From CAG-1000 sp964345385 (GTDB lineage: Bacteria; Bacillota_I; Bacilli_A; RF39; UBA660), in assembly GCA_964345385.1 (NCBI GenBank), contig CAYFQM010000009.1, positions 1 to 23,870 on the forward strand: a stretch of DNA of 23,870 nucleotides. Reading direction: 5' to 3'. Below the pieces are notes generated by a model, which was given only the letters and a program-made list of their open reading frames with translations, was not told the DNA's origin and made no database searches. Shown here piece after piece: positions 15,580 through 21,191 of this stretch. Position 1 is the stretch's first letter; each line of letters starts with the position of its first letter. A program made the position numbers and the translations under genes.

Positions 15580-16095
15580 TTAAAATGGTTCTTCAATATC
15601 TGTCCAAAAATTATTGTGACGTTTTAAACTCAATTCTTTATTTTTTAAATCTACTTGTTTTTTAAATTCTTCTAATATAACTTCTTCACTTAAATATGGA
15701 TTGTTTTGTGTTATTTCTTGAAAAAGTTCCATTCCTTCAGATTTAGAAATATCAATATCTGTATTTTTATTGCCCCCATTTTTAATCATATATTCTAATT
15801 GTGCTTGTTCAATTATATTGTTAATATTTCCAGGAACATTACCTACACCACACTTTGCACAATAAATATGCTCGCCATCTTTAACAAACATGTGATTACA
15901 TAAATCATATCTTAACTTTAATATTTCTTTAATGATATTATTGTTATTATTAATTCTTTGTCTGTTTTCTTCAATTCTTCTTTCGTGTTCTTCAATTCTT
16001 CTTTCGTGTTCTTCATTTTTTTCTACTAATTCAATTAACAGATCAATATACTTAAAATCTTTAAATTGTTTTTCAAATTCTTTTTTAATATTCAT
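15580..16095 (-). CDS. Coiled-coil protein with a zinc-knuckle motif, unknown function
   Basis: A 171-residue soluble protein. An in-frame ATG exists at 16128, but TGGAGGAGACA lies directly before the ATG at 16095, so that start is chosen. Residues ~1-62 are a charged coiled coil in which EEHERRI occurs twice in tandem (28-41), encoded by two identical 21-bp units. Next comes C-x-H...C-x2-C (C66, H68, C79, C82, around GEHIYCAKCG), a zinc-ribbon-like knuckle. The tail is an acidic helix ending NNFWTDIEEPF. The family is not recognised. The gene has its own consensus promoter and no obvious operon partner, lying between the bacteriocin operon terminator and the asnS promoter. Confidence 0.75.
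   Translation of the reverse strand: MNIKKEFEKQFKDFKYIDLLIELVEKNEEHERRIEEHERRIEENRQRINNNNNIIKEILKLRYDLCNHMFVKDGEHIYCAKCGVGNVPGNINNIIEQAQLEYMIKNGGNKNTDIDISKSEGMELFQEITQNNPYLSEEVILEEFKKQVDLKNKELSLKRHNNFWTDIEEPF
15967..16008. repeat. Tandem duplication of a 21-bp unit inside the coiled-coil gene
   Basis: Two identical 21-bp copies at 15967-15987 and 15988-16008, each encoding seven residues (one heptad) of the coiled coil. Being a multiple of three and of a heptad, it changes length without breaking the frame or coil register. Confidence 0.9.
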
Positions 16096-16117
16096 TGTCT
16101 CCTCCATATAACTTGTT

Positions 16118-16146
16118 ATTATAAACATTTAATATTGTTTTGTCAA
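16118..16146 (-). promoter_or_regulatory. Consensus sigma-A promoter of the coiled-coil gene
   Basis: Minus strand TTGACA (16141-16146), 17-base spacer and TATAAT (16118-16123): a perfect match to the vegetative consensus, directly downstream of the bacteriocin operon terminator. Confidence 0.9.
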
Positions 16147-16150
16147 TTAA

Positions 16151-16177
16151 AACAAGGTATAAAAACTATACCTTGTT
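16151..16177 (-). terminator. Rho-independent terminator of the bacteriocin operon
   Basis: Arms AACAAGGTATA (16151-16161) and TATACCTTGTT (16167-16177) form a perfect stem that on the minus strand is followed by TTTAATT; it begins 6 bases after the stop of the second peptide gene. Confidence 0.8.
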
Positions 16178-16183
16178 CTATGT

Positions 16184-16336
16184 TTAACAATATTTACCAG
16201 TGCGATATCTTCTTATTACAGAACCTGCTCTTTCACCTAAATCTAATAAGAAAACAAATACACTATATATAGCAGATATCATTGAACCACTTATACTTGC
16301 TCCTCCAACGATGTAAACCAACTCTTCTTTTTTCAT
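16184..16336 (-). CDS. Double-glycine leader peptide, second component of a putative two-peptide bacteriocin
   Basis: A 50-residue precursor. The 12-residue leader MKKEELVYIVGG has the EL-x-x-I-x-GG pattern cut by C39 peptidases, giving a 38-residue mature peptide starting ASISGSMIS. The mature part has a hydrophobic stretch (AIYSVFVFLLDL), a GxxxG motif (GERAG), a cationic tail (IRRYRTGKYC; net charge about +3) and a single cysteine as its last residue. Its ATG overlaps the TGA of the first peptide gene (ATGA at 16333-16336) and it has no strong ribosome site of its own, so translation is coupled. The arrangement with a second GG-peptide and a C39 exporter points to class IIb-like bacteriocins. 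I do not recognise a named relative. A quorum-sensing peptide is less likely because no histidine kinase or response regulator is nearby. Confidence 0.8.
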   Translation of the reverse strand: MKKEELVYIVGGASISGSMISAIYSVFVFLLDLGERAGSVIRRYRTGKYC

Positions 16337-16467
16337 CTTCTACATTTTAAAGGATTTTGATAACCATTTAATAGTCCGATAAGAAATACAATTGCACCAG
16401 CAATTAATCCTAATGCTCCATAATTAACCCCACCAACAATATTAAATAGTTCTTTATCGCAAATCAT
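16333..16467 (-). CDS. Double-glycine leader peptide, first component of a putative two-peptide bacteriocin
   Basis: A 44-residue precursor. The leader MICDKELFNIVGG (13 residues) matches the EL-x-x-I-x-GG consensus. The 31-residue mature peptide begins VNYGALGLIAGAIV, is strongly hydrophobic and glycine rich with two GxxxG motifs (GLIAG, GLLNG), and ends in a short cationic tail NPLKCRR (net about +3) with one cysteine. GGGGGA lies 5 bases before the ATG. The gene overlaps the end of the exporter gene by 14 bases and the start of the second peptide by 4, so the three genes form one tightly packed operon. GxxxG motifs in both peptides are characteristic of class IIb pairs, which form a membrane-spanning helix-helix complex. 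Confidence 0.82.
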   Translation of the reverse strand: MICDKELFNIVGGVNYGALGLIAGAIVFLIGLLNGYQNPLKCRR

Positions 16468-18526
16468 TTTTCCCCCTTTCTAGACAATACTTATTACTAA
16501 ATAGATTTAAAAGTTCTTTTTTATGAGAAGAATATATTATTGTTTTATCTTTATAATAAGTATTAATCTTATTTATAATTTCTTTTTCTTCAATAAATCC
16601 AACTTCACTTAAAGCTTCATCTAATATAATAAAATTACTTTTTTTAAGTAAACTTCTAGCAAGCAATATTTTTTGTCTTTCTCCTCCACTTATATTAAAG
16701 CCATTATCTTCTATCAAAAAGTCATCCAAAAGATTTTTTGACTTTAATATATTATTTAAATTGCAAATATCAATTACATTATTATATTCTTCATTACTTA
16801 TATCTCGGTTCATAATAATATTATTTTTAAAAGTATCATTTATTAAATAACCATTTTGAGATACAAACGTAACAGAATTACTTATTATCGCATCATCTAT
16901 TTGTTTAAGATTAGTGCTATTAACATATATTTCACCACTATATTCTTTTAAATATTTAAGCAATATTTTAAACAATGTACTTTTACCAGAGCCAGAAGCT
17001 CCATATATAAGTATTTTAGATCCACATTTAATGTTTAAAGAAGATAAATATAATGCATTATTAACACTATCATAACTATAAATTAAATTATTTATAACAA
17101 TATCTCCTTTTATTTTTAAGTCTGTTCTTGAAACTTTATTCCTTACTATCAAGATATCATTTATTCTATTATAAACCCCCTTTATATAATTAATACTTGG
17201 TTCTAAATCTAATATATTTTTTAATGGTTCAATAAAATAAACCATTAATGAATTATATACTAAAAAGTCCCCTAAATTAATAATATTTTTGTTAATATAG
17301 ATAACTGATAAAAATATAGTTATAGCATAGTTAATATCCATTATTATATTTTTAATAAATCTTTGATTTATTAAACTTGTTTTATGTTTTGTATCGTTTT
17401 TAACATTAATTATTAATTTATTATTTATTTTGTTTTTAATTTCACCTAATAAATTAATGTTTTTAAAAGATTCATACCCTTCAATAGATTCAATTAATGT
17501 TTTATTATAATCACTATTACTTATCTGATAATTAAATATTTCTTTTTTAAATACCTCTTTATAGATAATCACAACAATAAAATATAATATCATTGATACA
17601 AAGCAAATTATAAAAATAGATGCATTTATACTTAAAAGTACAATCATACTAACTACTATTAAAATAATATTCAGTAAAATATTAGCCACTATATTTTCAA
17701 CTATGTCATTAAATTTTTTTAAATCATTAATTCTTGATAATACTTCTCCGGTTGATTTATTTTTAAAAAATAAATATGGAAGATTAAATAAGTGATTTAT
17801 TGTTTCTTTATTTATTTTAATATTAATTTTATTTGAAATATGTATTAACAACTTATTTCTTATAAAGTCTAGTAATGTTTTTAAAAATAAAATGTTAATA
17901 AAAACAAATGACACATATACTAATAATCTATAAGTATAATTATTAATAACACTATTAACAATAATTTTGATAAAATAATTACTAACAATAGAGAGTAATA
18001 CCATAAATATTGATAAAAACATTAATGTTATAATAAGTCCTTTATCATGTTTTAAATATGATAAAATAACTTTAGTAACTCCATCTTTTTTATCTAATTT
18101 AGGTAAAGGTTTTATTGGATATAAAACAATAATAGTATTTAAAAATAATTTATTAAATTTTTCAAAAGGAATGGTATTAATACCTACTACTGGATCCATA
18201 ATAGTTAATTCTTTTGTTTTTTCATTTATTTCATATATCACTATAAAATGATAATAATTATTATTTCGAGTATGAGCTATAAGCGGCAGTTTAATTTTAC
18301 TATTTATTATTTCATCCAAAGTACATTTTTTAGCATATCCATCAAAACCTAATAATTTAGCCCCATTAATTAAATTATATGCATTGGTTCCATTATTATT
18401 AGTTTTCAGTAATAAAGTTAACTCTTCATAAGAATAATCACCTCCATAATATCTAATAATAGATAATAAACATGAAGAAGCACAATCTTTAAAACTGTTT
18501 TGATATACCTCAATGTTTTTCTTCAA
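16454..18526 (-). CDS. Bacteriocin-processing ABC exporter with C39 peptidase domain
   Basis: A 690-residue peptidase-containing ATP-binding transporter that cuts the double-glycine leader and exports the mature peptide. The C39 domain has the catalytic Cys15 in QNSFKDCASSCLLSIIRYYG, His93 (YYHFIVI) and Asp111 (IMDPV). About six membrane helices lie between residues 165 and 435. The ATPase domain has Walker A GASGSGKST (509-517), a Q-loop (SQNG, 556-559), the signature ISGGE (612-616), Walker B FIILDEA (632-638) and the H-loop His668. The D-loop is unusual, SEVG instead of SALD. The start is a TTG behind GGAGGATTAAA. The last codons overlap the first peptide gene, so exporter and cargo are coupled. 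No separate accessory (HlyD-like) protein is seen. Confidence 0.95.
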   Translation of the reverse strand: MKKNIEVYQNSFKDCASSCLLSIIRYYGGDYSYEELTLLLKTNNNGTNAYNLINGAKLLGFDGYAKKCTLDEIINSKIKLPLIAHTRNNNYYHFIVIYEINEKTKELTIMDPVVGINTIPFEKFNKLFLNTIIVLYPIKPLPKLDKKDGVTKVILSYLKHDKGLIITLMFLSIFMVLLSIVSNYFIKIIVNSVINNYTYRLLVYVSFVFINILFLKTLLDFIRNKLLIHISNKINIKINKETINHLFNLPYLFFKNKSTGEVLSRINDLKKFNDIVENIVANILLNIILIVVSMIVLLSINASIFIICFVSMILYFIVVIIYKEVFKKEIFNYQISNSDYNKTLIESIEGYESFKNINLLGEIKNKINNKLIINVKNDTKHKTSLINQRFIKNIIMDINYAITIFLSVIYINKNIINLGDFLVYNSLMVYFIEPLKNILDLEPSINYIKGVYNRINDILIVRNKVSRTDLKIKGDIVINNLIYSYDSVNNALYLSSLNIKCGSKILIYGASGSGKSTLFKILLKYLKEYSGEIYVNSTNLKQIDDAIISNSVTFVSQNGYLINDTFKNNIIMNRDISNEEYNNVIDICNLNNILKSKNLLDDFLIEDNGFNISGGERQKILLARSLLKKSNFIILDEALSEVGFIEEKEIINKINTYYKDKTIIYSSHKKELLNLFSNKYCLERGKNDLR

Positions 18527-18575
18527 TTTAATCCTCCTTGATATATTTATACGATGAAATATTTAAAAACACTAC

Positions 18576-18605
18576 AAAAAAAGTTCGTAATTTAACAAAC
18601 TTTTT
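18576..18605 (-). terminator. Terminator between the 133-aa gene and the bacteriocin operon
   Basis: AAAAAGTTTGT and ACGAACTTTTTT pair on the minus strand (one G-U), followed by a T-run, 40 bases after the 133-residue gene. A TATAAA with no good -35 follows before the exporter; an attenuator role for the exporter operon cannot be excluded. Confidence 0.65.
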
Positions 18606-18643
18606 ATAACATAAAATTTTATATTTAAATTTTTCTTCGAGTA

Positions 18644-19045
18644 TTAGGAAATAAGCTCTTCATCTAATTCAAAATCCAAATCATGAACTATAGGAAATAT
18701 ACTAAGTGTATATTTAGGCATACCAGTATAATAAATAACCTCACGTAGAATTTCTGCTTTTATTCTACTGTCAACAGGATTTTTAATATTTATTGAAAGA
18801 GCAGCTATTTTTATAAAATCCTCATAAAAAAAGTCAAAAGAAATATAAGTTTTTAATATATTATTTTTTTCGGATTTGGTTAAAGTCTCATCGTTTAATA
18901 TATTTAATGATTCTGCAAAACCAAATATTATTCTACTTTTATCATCTATTTGTTTTAACATTATGTCTATTTCTGCCGAGCCTATTTGTTCCCAAGATAA
19001 TCCTTTCATAATATTTAAATCATAATCTGGTTTAATTTTAAACAA
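18644..19045 (-). CDS. Uncharacterised protein, last gene of the PrsW operon
   Basis: A 133-residue soluble, mostly alpha-helical acidic protein (ending DLDFELDEELIS), not recognised. The start is uncertain. The longest form begins at a TTG at 19045 without a ribosome site and with a stop codon two codons upstream; the first ATG is at 19009 and also lacks a ribosome site. The missing start signals leave open a 5' truncation or frameshift in the A-run at about 19053-19060. It follows the PrsW gene by 21 bases and ends before a terminator. Being next to a bacteriocin operon that lacks an evident immunity gene, it is one candidate for that role, but nothing in the sequence shows it. Confidence 0.55.
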   Translation of the reverse strand: MFKIKPDYDLNIMKGLSWEQIGSAEIDIMLKQIDDKSRIIFGFAESLNILNDETLTKSEKNNILKTYISFDFFYEDFIKIAALSINIKNPVDSRIKAEILREVIYYTGMPKYTLSIFPIVHDLDFELDEELIS

Positions 19046-19066
19046 AAATTATTATTTTTTTCAATA

Positions 19067-19879
19067 TTATTTATTTATATTACCACAATTGGGACACACT
19101 TCACTGTCAACGCTTCTTCCACATCTAGAACAAAAAGCATCTTCAAACTTTATCTTTCTATTATTTTTTGACATATGTTTTATTTTTTTAATTGCTATAA
19201 AATACATTAAAATTATAAATATTAGAAACGCTATTAAAAATGGTGTTTTTTCTATAAACAAACAAAAATCATATATTCCATGAAGTATAATTGGAACAAT
19301 AATACTTAGAAATAAATATTCATATTTTTCTTGCTTTTTATTTTTTGTTTCTACTTCTTTTGCTAATCCTAAATAATACCCCATAAATATTCCATAACAA
19401 GTGTGACCCGGTATAGCTAAAACTGCCCTTAAAATACCAAGAAAAATACCTTTATCTATACCATCACTCATATAAGTATTAAATAAATATAATGCATTTT
19501 CAAAAAAAGCAAAACCAAGTGCTACAAAAGTAGCATATATAATACTATCAAAAATTTCATCATTTTCAGGAGATGAAGATACTATAATATGAGTTATAAA
19601 CCACTTTGATAACTCCTCAATTAATGCAACTCCCACAAAAGCTTTAAGAAAAATTAATAATAAATTATCTGATGTTGAATTCATAATTTTTTCAAATGAA
19701 GGAAGAAAAAAACTAAGCATAGAAGTAGTAACAAAAGTTATCAAAATAGCTATTAAACCACCTATAAATAATTTAAACAACAGTCTAATAGGTTCTTTTT
19801 TTCTATCTTTTCTATATATATAATACCCTAAAATAATTACAGGTACTATTGAAATTAAAAGCAATAATATTTTTTTCAT
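19067..19879 (-). CDS. PrsW-family intramembrane metalloprotease with C-terminal zinc ribbon
   Basis: A 270-residue polytopic membrane protein with about seven to eight helices. The PrsW motifs are present: the glutamate pair in LIEELSKW (E88-E89), FVALGFAFFENALY (residues 118-131), the PGH motif (H159) and HGIYDF (H200). PrsW proteases cleave membrane proteins such as anti-sigma factors in site-1 proteolysis; the superfamily is related to CPBP/Abi proteases, some of which are bacteriocin immunity proteins. The C-terminus adds a zinc ribbon, CSRCGRSVDSEVCPNCG (cysteines 250, 253, 262, 265), not part of classical PrsW. It begins 2 bases after the zinc-ribbon gene upstream, with GGAG 6 bases before the ATG. 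Confidence 0.85.
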   Translation of the reverse strand: MKKILLLLISIVPVIILGYYIYRKDRKKEPIRLLFKLFIGGLIAILITFVTTSMLSFFLPSFEKIMNSTSDNLLLIFLKAFVGVALIEELSKWFITHIIVSSSPENDEIFDSIIYATFVALGFAFFENALYLFNTYMSDGIDKGIFLGILRAVLAIPGHTCYGIFMGYYLGLAKEVETKNKKQEKYEYLFLSIIVPIILHGIYDFCLFIEKTPFLIAFLIFIILMYFIAIKKIKHMSKNNRKIKFEDAFCSRCGRSVDSEVCPNCGNINK

Positions 19880-19881
19880 CT

Positions 19882-21024
19882 CTACTCCACATCAAACTTT
19901 AAAGAATTAATTATATTTTCAAAACTCAAATCGCAAAAACCATCATTATCATATTTTGATATTAATTCAACTCTATATATATAACCCAGATAATTTCTAA
20001 CGTATATTTGTTTATTTTGCTCTTCATTTGAAATAATGGCTTTTTTCCATATTGTTTCGTTTATTATTTCATCTTTAATATCTAATTCTTCTTCGCTATA
20101 AATATTTTTTATATATTCTTCATTTGTTTTAGATTCATCATACTTTTCATATATAATTTCTAAAAAACAAGAAACATTACCATTATATAATGCAAAGTGA
20201 TTATCTTTATCATTATAATCATTATAACTAAGTGGAACTTTAATACTTAATTTTTCATAAGTATAATCTTCTTTTTTAACATCTATTTCTTTTTCTTTAT
20301 TATCAGATTTTTTATTAAATATTTTGTTTTTTTTGATTTCATTATACTTCTCTTTTATAACATTTTTATCAATATTTATTAATACTTTAACTTTATCTTT
20401 ATAATAAAAATTTATAATAAAACCACAAACCACAAGAAAAATAATAGTTACTATTAAGGTTAATCCAATTGAGGTTCCACCAGCATCCATACATGCAATT
20501 ATTATAGATTCAGTACTTGCTTCTTTGTTTTTTTCTTGAATCTTATTGATTTTTGAGTTCACATTATTCATATATATTTTCTTAAAAAATATAAATGCTG
20601 CTATATTAATAATAAATACAAGCAATCCGCAACAATTAAAGAAAAGTAATAAGGTAGCTATTAATAAAAATAACCATGCAAATGCAATTAACCATAATTT
20701 TCTATACATAAAATATATTGGGCCTAAAAAAAGGCTCCAAAAAGAAACACCTTTTTCTAGTTTTTTAAGTTGTTTACCTACATAAGCTCTTCTATAATAA
20801 TGTGTGTTTATTGCTTTTACTCTAGCTGCAGGTTCTGCATCTTTAAAACTATCACTAGAAACACCTTGTTCTATTAATTGTTCTTTAATACTTTTTTGAT
20901 TAATGTTTTCATTAGAATTTTCTTGAAAACTAACTGTTTCTATTGGTTTTTCATATTTAAATCCACATGAAGTACAAAAAGCATTTCCTGGATCTCCTTC
21001 TATTCCACAATTAGGGCATATCAC
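19882..21024 (-). CDS. Zinc-ribbon membrane protein (DUF2628-like centre), unknown function
   Basis: A 380-residue protein. It starts with a zinc ribbon (MICPNCG...FCTSCG, cysteines 3, 6, 17, 20). A linker leads to FWSLFLGPIYFMYRKLW (95-111), the short amphipathic motif of DUF2628-type small membrane proteins, and three membrane segments at about 112-128, 132-148 and 186-206. The C-terminal ~170 residues are soluble and probably outside, with beta strands. The start is a GTG at 21024; the frame has a stop just upstream and GGGAGAG lies about 11 bases before it, a rather long spacing. It is the first gene of an operon with the PrsW protease, which itself carries a zinc ribbon. The function is unknown. 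Confidence 0.7.
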   Translation of the reverse strand: MICPNCGIEGDPGNAFCTSCGFKYEKPIETVSFQENSNENINQKSIKEQLIEQGVSSDSFKDAEPAARVKAINTHYYRRAYVGKQLKKLEKGVSFWSLFLGPIYFMYRKLWLIAFAWLFLLIATLLLFFNCCGLLVFIINIAAFIFFKKIYMNNVNSKINKIQEKNKEASTESIIIACMDAGGTSIGLTLIVTIIFLVVCGFIINFYYKDKVKVLINIDKNVIKEKYNEIKKNKIFNKKSDNKEKEIDVKKEDYTYEKLSIKVPLSYNDYNDKDNHFALYNGNVSCFLEIIYEKYDESKTNEEYIKNIYSEEELDIKDEIINETIWKKAIISNEEQNKQIYVRNYLGYIYRVELISKYDNDGFCDLSFENIINSLKFDVE

Positions 21025-21051
21025 AAGTAATCACTCTCCCTACTATAAATA

Positions 21052-21080
21052 ATTATATATAATAATAATATTTTAGTCAA
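21052..21080 (-). promoter_or_regulatory. Promoter of the zinc-ribbon/PrsW operon
   Basis: Minus strand TTGACT (21075-21080), 17-base spacer, TATAAT (21052-21057). The leader to the GTG is about 20 bases. Confidence 0.8.
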
Positions 21081-21157
21081 TAAAAGTAATTATCTATACT
21101 TTAGCTTTTTTGTTTTCTTTTTTAATTTTTAATTAACAAATAAAAAAAAATAAATAT

Positions 21158-21187
21158 AAAAAAGAGAAATTGTTATTTTCTCTTTTT
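21158..21187 (-). terminator. Rho-independent terminator of rpoC
   Basis: Minus-strand hairpin AAAAAGAGAAA / TTTCTCTTTTTT directly after the rpoC stop, followed by a long T-rich run. Confidence 0.8.
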
Positions 21188-21191
21188 ATGA

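Noticed and set aside
16184..16467. The small genes as quorum-sensing pheromones
   Set aside because: No histidine kinase or response regulator is nearby, there are two coupled peptides rather than one, and both have membrane-active composition; kept only as a less likely alternative.
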